DNA of 32,517 bases, from positions 1 to 32,517 of the forward strand of contig NZ_JANYEK010000141.1 of assembly GCF_025363195.1 (NCBI RefSeq), given 5' to 3'. Positions 1 to 8,098 of the stretch are shown piece by piece. Both the position numbers and the translations under genes were made by a program. Position 1 is the stretch's first letter. Each line of letters starts with the position of its first letter. The notes below the pieces were generated by a model that searched no databases, was not told the origin of the DNA, and was given only the letters and a program-made list of their open reading frames with translations. This stretch comes from Sphingomonas sp. GTDB taxonomy: Bacteria > Pseudomonadota > Alphaproteobacteria > Sphingomonadales > Sphingomonadaceae.

Positions 1-646
1 TGCCGAACACGATCGGCAGCATCGCGCGATCGAGCGCACCACCGAGCAGATCGCGCACCGTCGTCGGGCCGACGATCGGCAGGAACATGAACGGTCCGGA
101 GGGAATGCCGTAAAAGCCCATGGTGTCGGCAAATCCATTGCCGCGGCGGGGCAGCTTGAAAGTCTTGCGCTTGGCCATGTCGAACAGGCCGGCCACTCCG
201 ATCGTCGAGTTGATCCCGAACCGGGCAAGCGTTTCGGCCGCCTTGCCGATCTTGTGCTGCAGCACGAAGTTAATGAACACCACTGGTTCGCGCAGATTGT
301 AGAGCACATTGTGTACGCCGCTGCGGAATGGGGAGGGCACGGTTTTCTTGTACACCAGCGCCACCGGCCCGAGGATGGCGTTATCCACCGCCTCGGTAAC
401 CTTGAACGCCTGGAGATTGACGGCCCGCATCGGATCGGGCGCGCTGGCAGGATCGCGCCCGGTGACGACGACTTCGCCCTGATCGTCCGGAGACGAAGCC
501 TTGACCGGAGCAGCTTGATCAGGCGCGGGAGCGTTTTGAACCAAGGTGCTCGTCGGGGTTGGTGCGGCGTCAAGCGCAGGAGAATGGACCTGGGCCATCG
601 GCGTCACGGCGAGTGCGGTCGCCGTTGTCAAAATCAACAAGCCCAA
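1..646 (-). CDS. mlaA: MlaA/VacJ family outer-membrane phospholipid transport protein (C-terminus outside the window)
   Basis: About 215 codons of the 5' part are present; the 3' end runs off the left edge. The frame reads through MlaA family signatures: NLREP around residue 100, INFVLQHK, RFGINSTIGVAGLFD, and FMFLPIVGPTTVRD near the edge. MlaA proteins sit in the outer membrane and return misplaced phospholipids to the Mla pathway. I propose a TTG start at 646 because an in-frame TGA lies 30 bases upstream and a GGGG stretch precedes the TTG; no ATG gives a full signal peptide. The predicted N-terminus (MGLLILTTATALAV, then TPMAQ) is hydrophobic and ends in a signal-peptidase-I-like site. 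No Cys is present, so the usual lipobox is missing. A Pro/Ala-rich linker of about 45 residues precedes the domain. The family call is firm; the start is not. Confidence 0.88.
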   Translation of the reverse strand, partial: MGLLILTTATALAVTPMAQVHSPALDAAPTPTSTLVQNAPAPDQAAPVKASSPDDQGEVVVTGRDPASAPDPMRAVNLQAFKVTEAVDNAILGPVALVYKKTVPSPFRSGVHNVLYNLREPVVFINFVLQHKIGKAAETLARFGINSTIGVAGLFDMAKRKTFKLPRRGNGFADTMGFYGIPSGPFMFLPIVGPTTVRDLLGGALDRAMLPIVFG

Positions 647-731
647 TGTTTGCGCCCCTAACCTGATCCCCGCTCACGACGAAGACCAGTACCTCAAACA
701 CAGTCGTCACCGATTTTGAACAGAATTCAGC

Positions 732-752
732 ATCCGTTCCCGTCAAACGGAT
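732..752 (-). repeat. Small inverted repeat between the GST gene and mlaA
   Basis: Arms ATCCGTT and AACGGAT are perfect 7-mers around a 7-base loop. The repeat lies just after the GST stop on the minus strand. No U-rich run follows in either direction, so it is at best a weak terminator or a transcript-end stem. Confidence 0.3.
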
Positions 753-765
753 TACAAAACGCCAA

Positions 766-1374
766 TCACGTCAACGCAATAGCCACAGTGGAATGGAAGC
801 CGGGGCGTTCGCGCAACCGCTCATACCAATTCCGCACATGGTCGAACGGCGGGCGGTCGATATCGAGCGTGAACCAGGTGTGGGCATAAACACCCATCGG
901 GATATCGCCGATCCCAAAGGTGTCGCCCGAAAGCCAGGCCTGACGCGACAGCGCCATGTCGAGCACCGTCAGCAGGTTCGCGCACGCCTTCACGGATTTT
1001 GCGATGACGGTGTGGTCGCGGTCGGGCGACGCCTTACGGATCAACTGGATGAAGGCGTCACGCTGCGCATCGGCATAGCTGAACTGCCAGTCCATCCACT
1101 TGTCCGCCTGCGCCCGCGCGGCCACGCTGTCGGGCCAGAAAGCAGGCGCATGCGCGGCGGCGAGATAGCGCAGGATCGCGTTCGATTCCCACAGCACCAC
1201 GCCGTCATCCTCGATCGTCGGGATCAGCGCGTTGGGATTGCGGACGATATAGTCTGGCCCCATGCCGAACTGCCCGCCGACATCATGGCGGACATATCGC
1301 AGGCCGGCCTCCTCGGCGAACCATGCGACTTTCTTTACGTTGTGCGAATTGAGGCGGCCCCAAATTGTCAGCAT
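766..1374 (-). CDS. Glutathione S-transferase family protein
   Basis: 202 residues, the normal length for a bacterial GST. The N-terminal thioredoxin-like domain (about 1-78) carries LNSHNVKKV with Ser10 in the position of the catalytic Ser. It also has the cis-Pro motif ALIPT (49-53) and ESNAI (63-67) for binding the glutathione gamma-glutamyl group. The rest is the all-helical C-terminal domain, with the GDxxxGDI-like segment GDTFGIGDIP. Expected role: cytosolic glutathione conjugation or a related thiol-transfer reaction; the substrate cannot be told from sequence. The ATG follows the stop of the upstream phosphatase gene by 3 bases (TAATTTATG), so the two are almost certainly co-transcribed and coupled. 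No independent Shine-Dalgarno is visible. Confidence 0.93.
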   Translation of the reverse strand: MLTIWGRLNSHNVKKVAWFAEEAGLRYVRHDVGGQFGMGPDYIVRNPNALIPTIEDDGVVLWESNAILRYLAAAHAPAFWPDSVAARAQADKWMDWQFSYADAQRDAFIQLIRKASPDRDHTVIAKSVKACANLLTVLDMALSRQAWLSGDTFGIGDIPMGVYAHTWFTLDIDRPPFDHVRNWYERLRERPGFHSTVAIALT

Positions 1375-1377
1375 AAA

Positions 1378-2181
1378 TTACCCGAACAGCACACGCGCGG
1401 CGGTATCCCATAAAGCGGGGGAGGCCGCGCCGATCATGCCCCGTCTGGTATCCCCGACGCGGTAATCGCTGCCGTCGGGGCGGCGGACAACGCCGCCGGC
1501 TTCGGCCACGAACAGCGCGCCCCCCGCGTGATCCCATGGCAAGGTACGTTCGAACAGGCAGATGTCGTTAGTCCCCAACACGAGCCGGGGATATTGTTCC
1601 GCGGCGCAACGCGGGATCGCGACGAGGGTCAGTTCGCCCTTCGCCCGTGCCGTGAGATCTGCGCGGCGCTCCTCGCTTAGGAAATAGGTCGCGATCGCGG
1701 CGATCGGGCGTGGTTCTCCGCTTGGATGGGCGATGATACATTGCCCATCGACATACGCGCCGTGCCCGAGCGCGGCATGGCAGAGGCGGCCTGACACGGG
1801 ATCGAGGATCCAGCCGGCTTGCGTCACCCCGTCCTCGACCAACGCAATCATGATGCCGAACGGGGATTTTCCGGCGGCGAAATTGTTAGTCCCGTCGATC
1901 GGGTCGATGATCCACACCCGGCCGCGATCGATTCCGTCGAGCAATGCGGGGTCGGCGGCGCATGCTTCTTCACCGACGATACGCGCATCCGGGTCGAGCG
2001 CGGCGAGGCCGGCGGTCAGCGCGTCCTCGCTTTCGCGGTCGGCGATGGTGACGAAATCGTCAGGTGCCTTCTCCTCGATTTCGCCAGCGGCAAGATTGCG
2101 GAAGCGCGGCAAGACGATGTCGCGCGCCACCAGCCGCATCAGTGCGACGACGGTTTCGTGATGTTCAGGGTGGGCGATCAA
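1378..2181 (-). CDS. Inositol monophosphatase family protein (possibly HisN-type histidinol-phosphatase)
   Basis: A Mg-dependent sugar/polyol phosphatase of the IMPase superfamily. With the start proposed here (267 residues) the metal ligands are visible as VGEE (about 69-72), DPIDGTNN (93-100) and WDHAGG (216-221), all intact. The closest functional class cannot be fixed. Members beside amino-acid genes are often histidinol-phosphatases, and the neighbour here is argJ, but true inositol phosphatases share the motifs. Start choice: a TTG at 2181 overlaps the TGA of argJ (AGTTGA), which gives translational coupling and a family-typical N-terminus. The alternative GTG at 2235 lies 54 bases inside argJ and would add 18 residues rich in Arg, Asp and Leu that look like argJ read in another frame. 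GST follows after 3 bases. Confidence 0.87.
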   Translation of the reverse strand: MIAHPEHHETVVALMRLVARDIVLPRFRNLAAGEIEEKAPDDFVTIADRESEDALTAGLAALDPDARIVGEEACAADPALLDGIDRGRVWIIDPIDGTNNFAAGKSPFGIMIALVEDGVTQAGWILDPVSGRLCHAALGHGAYVDGQCIIAHPSGEPRPIAAIATYFLSEERRADLTARAKGELTLVAIPRCAAEQYPRLVLGTNDICLFERTLPWDHAGGALFVAEAGGVVRRPDGSDYRVGDTRRGMIGAASPALWDTAARVLFG

Positions 2182-3398
2182 CTCCGGTAATCCGCGTTGA
2201 TCGAGATGTAGCCGTGGGTCAGGTCGCAGGTCCACACCGTCGCGCGACCCTCGCCCATGCCAATGTCCACACCGACATCCACGTCGCTGCCCTTCAGATG
2301 TGCAGTGACCGGTGCCTCATCATAGCCTTCGACCGCGAGCCCCCCCTTAGCCACCTGCGTCTCGCCGAACCGGATGGCGAGCTTGTCGCGCTCGGCTGGC
2401 TCTCCCGCTTTCCCGACCGCCATGACGATGCGGCCCCAATTGGCGTCTTCGCCTGCGATGGCGGTCTTCACCAACGGCGAGTTGGCGATGCTCATCGCGA
2501 TGCGGTGTGCGCTGCCGTCGCTTTCCGCGCCAGTCACGTCGATGCGGATGAACTTCGTCGCGCCCTCGCCGTCGCGCACGACAAGATGGGCAAGCTGGCG
2601 GCACAGATCGGCCAAGGCGGCGGCAAAGGCGTCCGCGCCGTCATCGTCCGACGAGGCGAGTTGAGTGTTGCCCGCCTTACTGGTGGCGAACGCCAGCACG
2701 GTGTCGCTAGTGGAGGTGTCGCTATCCACCGTAATGCACGAGAAGCTCGTCGCATTGGCGGCGGTCAGGCACCCTTGCAGAAAGGTAGGGTCCACCGCCG
2801 CATCGGTGAAGATGAAGCCGAGCATCGTCGCCATGTCGGGCGCGATCATCCCCGAACCCTTGATGATGCCGACCAGGTTTACCGGCTTGCCCTGAACGAT
2901 GGCGCTGGTCGTCGCGGCTTTGGGAAACGTATCTGTCGTACCGATCGTGTCGGTTGCATCCCGCCAGCTGCACAATTCCGCGACGAAGGCTGCGTCGAGC
3001 CCGGCCTCTGCCTTGTCGATCGGCAGGGGCACGCCGATCACGCCGGTCGAGGCGACGAACACGTCGGAGGGCTGGCAGCCAAGATGTGCGGCGGTTCGCG
3101 CGGCAATCGCCTCGACGGCGGCGCGGCCACGATTGCCGGTGAAGGCGTTGGAATTGCCCGCATTGACCACCAATGCGCGGGCCTGACCGAGGGTCATCGC
3201 CTTGCGGCACCATTCAACCTCGGGCGAAGGGCATTTGCTCTGCGTCGTCACCCCCGCAACCGTCGTGCCGACATCAAGCGTGACGAAGGTCAGGTCGCAG
3301 CGGTCCCAATTCTTGTACTGCGCGCGGGCAACGCGCGGCGCGACACCGGGAATCGCCGGCAGAACAGGGAAGGGCGTAGCGAGCGGAGAGATGGTCAT
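2178..3398 (-). CDS. argJ: Bifunctional glutamate N-acetyltransferase / amino-acid acetyltransferase ArgJ
   Basis: 406 residues, typical of ArgJ. The enzyme recycles the acetyl group from N-acetylornithine to glutamate and, in bifunctional forms, makes N-acetylglutamate from acetyl-CoA, in the cyclic arginine pathway. The precursor self-cleaves at an Ala-Thr bond. The site is present as KGSGMIAPDMATML, with Thr191 as the new N-terminal nucleophile of the beta chain. Other family blocks are VVNAGNSNAFTG (77-88), VFVASTGVIGVPLP (113-126) and the Asn-rich end. The ATG at 3398 is preceded by AGGA at good spacing; the frame stays open far upstream, but those codons are antisense to the neighbouring oxidoreductase gene. 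The stop overlaps the proposed start of the phosphatase gene. Whether it is mono- or bifunctional cannot be judged here. Confidence 0.96.
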   Translation of the reverse strand: MTISPLATPFPVLPAIPGVAPRVARAQYKNWDRCDLTFVTLDVGTTVAGVTTQSKCPSPEVEWCRKAMTLGQARALVVNAGNSNAFTGNRGRAAVEAIAARTAAHLGCQPSDVFVASTGVIGVPLPIDKAEAGLDAAFVAELCSWRDATDTIGTTDTFPKAATTSAIVQGKPVNLVGIIKGSGMIAPDMATMLGFIFTDAAVDPTFLQGCLTAANATSFSCITVDSDTSTSDTVLAFATSKAGNTQLASSDDDGADAFAAALADLCRQLAHLVVRDGEGATKFIRIDVTGAESDGSAHRIAMSIANSPLVKTAIAGEDANWGRIVMAVGKAGEPAERDKLAIRFGETQVAKGGLAVEGYDEAPVTAHLKGSDVDVGVDIGMGEGRATVWTCDLTHGYISINADYRS

Positions 3399-3465
3399 GG
3401 CGATCCTCATAGATTGCGCGAAGCCTCGCGCAAATGATTGGCTCGCAGTCTTTCCACAAATCTCT

Positions 3466-3494
3466 CGTCCTCCTGACACCAGTTCAGGGTGACG
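3466..3494. repeat. REP-like imperfect palindrome
   Basis: The arms read CGTC-ct-CCTGA and TCAGG-gt-GACG around a 7-base centre, so nine of eleven positions pair. It lies in the gap between argJ and the oxidoreductase gene. The CCTGA...TCAGG core flanked by CGTC/GACG resembles palindromes scattered between genes in sphingomonad genomes; that resemblance is from memory and copy number cannot be counted from one window. Confidence 0.45.
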
Positions 3495-3500
3495 GGGTAG

Positions 3501-3529
3501 CCGGGTCGAGGGCCAAGCCCTCAACCCGG
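3501..3529 (-). other. 13-bp stem-loop just after the oxidoreductase stop codon
   Basis: CCGGGTTGAGGGC, a three-base loop, then GCCCTCGACCCGG on the minus strand. All 13 positions pair if one G-U is allowed, which holds only for the minus-strand RNA. This fits a transcript-end or mRNA-stabilising stem for the upstream MDR gene. No U-tract follows, so it is not a canonical intrinsic terminator. Confidence 0.45.
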
Positions 3530-3538
3530 AAGCCGCCC

Positions 3539-4666
3539 TCAAACCTGCGGCGTAATCAGATACTTCTCGCCCGTCGCGCGCTTGTTGTACGCCGCGATCA
3601 TCGCCGGATCGATCGCCTCCGCCAGCGTGATACGGCTGGTATAGGCGCTGGCGAAGGTGGTCTTCAGTTCGGCCCCGACCTTGGCGCGCAGCTTCCCCGA
3701 TTCTTCCGCGCCGACGCGCTGGAGAAAATAGGTCAGCAGATAGCCGCCGACGCTCCACGACATGCCGAACCCGCGCGTCAGTTCGGTCGGCGAAGTGTTC
3801 AGCCCGCCATAGAGATAGACCTGTTTGTGCTGCGTCGACCCGTAAGGACCATTCGCCTTCTGCGTTTGAAGCGCTGCGGCCTCCATCGCGGTCAGGATCT
3901 GGCTGGCGAGCCGCCCGCCCCCGGTCGCATCGAACGCCAGGAATGCCTGCGTCTCGGCGATGGCGGCGATGAGGTCCTTGGAGAAATCGGGCTGACTCGA
4001 ATCGCAGACATGTTTCGCACCGAGCGATTTGAGCAGATCGACCTGCTCTTGACTGCGCACGATGTTGATAAGCTCGACACCCTCGGCGAGGCATAATTTC
4101 ACCAGCATCTGGCCAAGGTTCGAAGCCGCGGCGGTGTGGATCAGCGCCTTGAAGCCATCAAGCCGCATCGTGCCGATCATCGACAATGCCGTCAGCGGAT
4201 TGACGAACGACGATGCGCCTTCCTCGGCCGAGGTGCCGTCGGGTACGATCATGCACGCGGCCGCCTTGGCGATGCGATAGGTCGAATACATTCCGCCCCC
4301 CGCCAGCGCGACGGTCTTGCCGAGCAACGCCTGTGCTTCGGGCGATGAACCCGCTTTGACGACCAGGCCTGCACCCTCATTGCCGATCGGGATCGCGATG
4401 CCCTTGCGTGCGGCGACCGCACGCTGCAGTTTTTCGGGGATCGGTGCCGAGGCACTGTCGTCACCCGCCTCGAACGCGTCGCCATCGGCGACAGTGAGCA
4501 TCACGCCCAGATCGGACGGATTGATCGGCGCGGCATCGACGCGGATCAGCACTTCATCGTCTTTAGGCTCACCTACTGGCACGGTCCGCATCGCCAGTTC
4601 GAGTCGGCCGTCTTCGGTGATAGTGGAGAAAAGCTGTTTGCCCTCGCTGGGGATGGTATCAGTCAT
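3539..4666 (-). CDS. MDR-superfamily zinc-binding-dehydrogenase-like / NADPH:quinone-type oxidoreductase
   Basis: 375 residues. The N-terminal GroES-like domain has EVLIRVDAAPINPSDLGVM, and GNEGAGLVV follows at the start of the nucleotide-binding region. The Rossmann part contains HTAAASNLGQMLVKLC (a replaced glycine motif typical of quinone-reductase-like MDR proteins), then SLGAKHVCDSS and AFDATGGG. These signatures support an NAD(P)H-dependent reductase of the medium-chain family; I see no structural-zinc four-Cys lobe. An insert with an acidic run (about residues 60-80) separates the early strands. The ATG at 4666 follows AGGAGCAGGAC, a good ribosome binding site; upstream codons are not protein-like. 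It is cytosolic and its substrate is unknown. It is transcribed towards argJ but separated by 140 bases holding two stem-loops, so probably a separate unit. Confidence 0.85.
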   Translation of the reverse strand: MTDTIPSEGKQLFSTITEDGRLELAMRTVPVGEPKDDEVLIRVDAAPINPSDLGVMLTVADGDAFEAGDDSASAPIPEKLQRAVAARKGIAIPIGNEGAGLVVKAGSSPEAQALLGKTVALAGGGMYSTYRIAKAAACMIVPDGTSAEEGASSFVNPLTALSMIGTMRLDGFKALIHTAAASNLGQMLVKLCLAEGVELINIVRSQEQVDLLKSLGAKHVCDSSQPDFSKDLIAAIAETQAFLAFDATGGGRLASQILTAMEAAALQTQKANGPYGSTQHKQVYLYGGLNTSPTELTRGFGMSWSVGGYLLTYFLQRVGAEESGKLRAKVGAELKTTFASAYTSRITLAEAIDPAMIAAYNKRATGEKYLITPQV

Positions 4667-4860
4667 GTCCTGCTCCTGCGTTCTGGTTAGCCGTGCAGTG
4701 TCGGTATGAAGCGCTGACCGGTTTGACCAGTAGCTTTTTGCAACGGGACGTTTGCCCCAGCCCTGAACACCCGGCAATTGGTCAGGTGAGTGGACGACGG
4801 CGCTTTCAATCCTTATGTGGCCCAGTGATCGTTATAGCGATCGATCAAAGGGCCTTCCGC

Positions 4861-5133
4861 TTGAACCTGTTGCTGTTCCTCTCCGCCATCCTGAGCGCGC
4901 TGACCGGCGTGATCTCAGGCGGGCGCGTGGCGGAGGTGCAGGTCGAGCGCAGCTATGGCGCAGGCGCGCAGGCGCAACAGGCCAAGGCTGTGTTGGTCGC
5001 CCCGATGCGGGCGGTTCGGTCGTGGCTAGCACTGGCTGCAGGCTGGTCTTCGGCGATCGACCTGCCGTCGATACGGACACATGCCGCGCCGTCCGCGCTG
5101 GCACCGCTCTATCTGGACAAGCCGCGCGAATAA
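4861..5133 (+). CDS. Small protein of unknown function upstream of secA, with N-terminal signal-like segment
   Basis: 90 residues from the TTG at 4861, which has AAAGGG about 8 bases upstream; a GTG further upstream in the same frame is possible. I do not recognise a family. The N-terminus (MNLLLFLSAILSALTGVISGG) is a strongly hydrophobic signal peptide or anchor. The middle is Ala/Gln-rich (GAQAQQAKAVLV), then comes RAVRSWLALAAGWSSAIDLPS and a Pro-containing end, LAPLYLDKPRE. The opposite-strand reading at the same place is not protein-like. The gene ends 108 bases before secA on the same strand, with a paired leader between. A signal-bearing small ORF directly before secA is the arrangement of E. 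coli secM, but no SecM arrest motif (FxxxxWIxxxxGIRAGP) is present. Coding status is likely; function is unknown. Confidence 0.6.
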   Translation: MNLLLFLSAILSALTGVISGGRVAEVQVERSYGAGAQAQQAKAVLVAPMRAVRSWLALAAGWSSAIDLPSIRTHAAPSALAPLYLDKPRE

Positions 5134-5138
5134 GTCCG

Positions 5139-5220
5139 GCGGGCACGGTCTTTTAAGGCGCGCGCCCTATTTTTATCGCATCTCATATCCCGCGCCGGGC
5201 GAAGCTTCACCCGTGCCCGC
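5139..5220 (+). promoter_or_regulatory. Structured intercistronic leader before secA
   Basis: GCGGGCACGG at 5139-5148 is the exact reverse complement of CCGTGCCCGC at 5211-5220. Inside that 10-bp stem, GGCGCG (5157-5162) can pair with CGCGCC (5191-5196). The 5' arm begins five bases after the stop codon of the upstream small ORF. The 3' arm ends ten bases before AGGAAA, the secA ribosome binding site. A ribosome on the last codons of the small ORF would cover the 5' arm, so folding could depend on upstream translation. This is inferred from pairing alone. Confidence 0.4.
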
Positions 5221-5241
5221 TCAAATCCACAGGAAATTGCC

Positions 5242-7989
5242 ATGCTCGGCGGCTTTGCCAAATCGCTCTTCGGGTCGTCCAACGACCGGTACGTCAAATC
5301 GCTCGGCGGACTTGTCGCCAAGATCGGGTCGTTCGAACCCGCCGTCTCGGCGATGTCGGACGAAGACCTTGCCGCCCAGACGGTGAAGTTTCGCGCGCGT
5401 CTGGCCGATGGTGAGAAGCTCGACGCGTTGTTGCCGGAGGCGTTCGCCACGGTGCGCGAGGCGGCGAGCCGGGTGCTCGGCCAGCGGCATTACGACGTTC
5501 AGATGGTCGGCGGCATCGTGCTCCACCGCGGCGAGATCGCCGAGATGCGCACCGGCGAGGGCAAGACGCTGGTCGCCACGCTCGCTACATATCTCAACGC
5601 GCTGCCGGGGAACGGCGTGCACGTCATCACCGTCAACGATTATCTGGCCGCCCGCGATGCGGAGTGGATGGGGCAGGTGTATAATTTCCTCGGCCTGACC
5701 ACCGGCACGATCATCCCGAACCTGACCGACGAGCAACGCCGCGCCGCCTATGCCGCCGACATCACCTACGGCACCAATAACGAATTCGGTTTCGATTATC
5801 TGCGCGACAACATGAAATACGAGCGCGAGCAGATGGTGCAGCGTCCGTTCGCGATGGCGATCGTCGACGAGGTCGATTCGGTGCTGATCGACGAAGCGCG
5901 CACGCCCCTGATCATCTCCGGTCCGACCGACGACAAGTCCGATCTGTACCGCTCGGTCGACCTCGTCGTGAAGGAACTCGTGGCCGAGGATTACGAGAAG
6001 GACGAAAAACAGAAGACCATCATCCTGACCGAAGACGGCACCGAGAAGGTCGAGCGGATGTTGGAGGCCGCCGGTCTATTGCAGGGCGACAATCTTTACG
6101 ATTTCGAGAACACGCAAGTCGTGCATCATCTCAACCAGGCGTTGCGCGCGATCGTAATGTTCAAGGCCGACACCGACTATATCGTCAAGGACGGCAAGGT
6201 CATCATCATCGATGAATTCACTGGTCGCATGATGGACGGGCGCCGCTGGTCGGATGGTCTGCATCAGGCGGTCGAGGCGAAGGAAGGCGTCAATATCGAG
6301 CCCGAGAATCAGACGATGGCCTCGATCACGTTCCAGAATTATTTCCGCATGTACCCCAAGTTGAGCGGCATGACCGGCACGGCGGCGACCGAGGCGGCGG
6401 AATTCTACGACATCTACAAGATGAACGTCGTTTCGATCCCGACCAATGTCGACGTGCGTCGCGTCGATGAGGAGGACGAATTCTATAAGGACACGCCCGA
6501 CAAGTTCGCGGCGATCGCCAAGAAGATCAAGCATCATGCGGAACTGGGCCAGCCGGTGCTGGTCGGCACCGTGTCGATCGAAAAATCCGAATTGCTCAGT
6601 GATTTCCTCGTCAAGGAAGGGGTCGAGCACAAGGTCCTTAACGCGCGCGTCCACGAGATGGAGGCGCACATCGTCGCGCAGGCGGGCCGCAAGTCGGCGG
6701 TGACGATCGCTACCAACATGGCCGGGCGCGGGACGGACATCAAACTGGGTGGCAACCTCGAATTCCGCATGCTCGACGAGCATCCCGATTTCGCAGAGGG
6801 AACGCCTGAATATACCGCTGCCGCCGCGCGCATCACCACCGAGATCGAGGCGGAGAAGCAGGCCGTGCTGGCGGCCGGCGGATTGTTCGTGCTCGGCACC
6901 GAGCGGCATGAGAGCCGGCGCATCGACAACCAGCTTCGCGGTCGGTCGGGTCGTCAGGGCGATCCGGGGCTGAGCCGTTTCTACCTTAGCCTTGATGACG
7001 ACCTGCTGCGTATATTCGGGCCGGACACCTTGTTCGCCCGCATGATGCGCAACAATATCGGTGACGGCGAGGCGATCGGCAGCAAGTGGCTGAGCAAGGC
7101 GATTGAGACCGCGCAGAAGAAGGTCGAGGCGCGTAATTACGATATCCGCAAGCAGGTCGTCGAGTATGACGACGTTATGAACGACCAACGCAAGGTCGTT
7201 TACGAACAGCGCAGCGACATCATGGATGCCGACACGGTCGGCGATGTGGTGGAGGATATGCGCACCGAGACGGTCAATGCGATCGTCGGGGAGGCATGCC
7301 CGCCCAATTCCTATCCAGAGCAGTGGGATATCGCGGGCCTGCGCGAGAAACTGATGACGACGCTGCAGATCGATCCGCAGATCGAGGCGTGGCTTGAGGA
7401 GGAGGCGATCGACCCCGAACTGGTCGAGGAACGCGTGCGGGCCGAGGCCGATGCGCAGGTCGCGGCCAAGGCTGCGCAGTTGGAGCCCGACGTTTGGGTG
7501 CAGGTCGAGAAATCGATCCTGTTGCAGAATCTCGATCATCACTGGAAAGAGCATCTGGCTACACTTGATGCGCTGCGTCAGGTCGTCCATCTGCGCGCCT
7601 ACGCCCAGAAAACGCCCATCAACGAGTATAAGCAGGAAGCGTTTTCGCTGTTTCAGCGCATGCTCGAAAACATTCGTGAGGATGTGACCCGCACCATCGC
7701 ATTCGCCGAATTCCGCGAACAGTCGGCACCAGCGCTGCCCGACCTGCCGGACTTCATCACAACGCATTTCGACCCGTTCACGGGGGAGGATGACAGCAAC
7801 GATGTCGATGGCGGTTCGCTCGGCCTGATCCAGACGCGTATGCCGCAATTATCGATCCCGCGTCCGCAGGGCGACGATCTCGGCAGCGATCCGGCGGAAT
7901 GGGCGGGGAAGGTCAGTCGCAATGCGCCATGTCCATGCGGATCGGGCAACAAGTACAAGCATTGCCACGGAGCGATCGGGGCAGTTTGA
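5242..7989 (+). CDS. secA: Preprotein translocase subunit SecA (ATPase)
   Basis: 915 residues, full length for an alphaproteobacterial SecA. This ATPase drives unfolded preproteins through SecYEG at the inner membrane. Walker A is GEGKT (105-109, within [10 protein letters not shown]) and Walker B is DEVDS (from 209). The second helicase half has [15 protein letters not shown] and [13 protein letters not shown]. The preprotein-crosslinking domain, helical wing and scaffold follow. The C-terminal zinc-binding tail is complete ([16 protein letters not shown], three Cys and one His), the site that contacts SecB and the ribosome. The ATG at 5242 has AGGAAA seven bases upstream. The preceding small ORF and the paired leader suggest post-transcriptional control. 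A strong terminator lies about 60 bases after the stop. Confidence 0.99.
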   Translation: MLGGFAKSLFGSSNDRYVKSLGGLVAKIGSFEPAVSAMSDEDLAAQTVKFRARLADGEKLDALLPEAFATVREAASRVLGQRHYDVQMVGGIVLHRGEIAEMRTGEGKTLVATLATYLNALPGNGVHVITVNDYLAARDAEWMGQVYNFLGLTTGTIIPNLTDEQRRAAYAADITYGTNNEFGFDYLRDNMKYEREQMVQRPFAMAIVDEVDSVLIDEARTPLIISGPTDDKSDLYRSVDLVVKELVAEDYEKDEKQKTIILTEDGTEKVERMLEAAGLLQGDNLYDFENTQVVHHLNQALRAIVMFKADTDYIVKDGKVIIIDEFTGRMMDGRRWSDGLHQAVEAKEGVNIEPENQTMASITFQNYFRMYPKLSGMTGTAATEAAEFYDIYKMNVVSIPTNVDVRRVDEEDEFYKDTPDKFAAIAKKIKHHAELGQPVLVGTVSIEKSELLSDFLVKEGVEHKVLNARVHEMEAHIVAQAGRKSAVTIATNMAGRGTDIKLGGNLEFRMLDEHPDFAEGTPEYTAAAARITTEIEAEKQAVLAAGGLFVLGTERHESRRIDNQLRGRSGRQGDPGLSRFYLSLDDDLLRIFGPDTLFARMMRNNIGDGEAIGSKWLSKAIETAQKKVEARNYDIRKQVVEYDDVMNDQRKVVYEQRSDIMDADTVGDVVEDMRTETVNAIVGEACPPNSYPEQWDIAGLREKLMTTLQIDPQIEAWLEEEAIDPELVEERVRAEADAQVAAKAAQLEPDVWVQVEKSILLQNLDHHWKEHLATLDALRQVVHLRAYAQKTPINEYKQEAFSLFQRMLENIREDVTRTIAFAEFREQSAPALPDLPDFITTHFDPFTGEDDSNDVDGGSLGLIQTRMPQLSIPRPQGDDLGSDPAEWAGKVSRNAPCPCGSGNKYKHCHGAIGAV

Positions 7990-8047
7990 GGCCCCTAAGA
8001 GGATGCTTTCCTTTGCGAGCGTGAAGGGCAGTACGCTTATCGTAGAC

Positions 8048-8079
8048 AAAAAAAGGGCGACCCGCGGGCCGCCCTTTTT
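8048..8079. terminator. Bidirectional intrinsic terminator between secA and the convergent lipoprotein gene
   Basis: AAAAAGGGCG (from 8050) and CGCCCTTTTT (8070-8079) are perfect 10-base arms around a GC-rich loop. The A-run on one side and the T-run on the other make it work in both directions: for secA on the plus strand and for the convergent lipoprotein gene on the minus strand. Confidence 0.9.
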
Positions 8080-8098
8080 CGTTTCCGCCAATCGGACG

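Noticed and set aside
2064..3437. 457-codon plus-strand frame opposite argJ
   Set aside because: Antisense shadow of argJ; composition is biased and no motif or ribosome binding site is present.
3399..4094. In-frame N-terminal extension of argJ up to 4094
   Set aside because: The extra 232 codons overlap the oxidoreductase gene in another frame and lack ArgJ homology; AGGA precedes the ATG at 3398.
6076..7848. 590-codon open frame on the minus strand inside secA
   Set aside because: It is fully antisense to an intact secA with all motifs. Its product is Arg/His/Asp/Leu-biased with no domains, as expected for the antisense of a high-GC gene.
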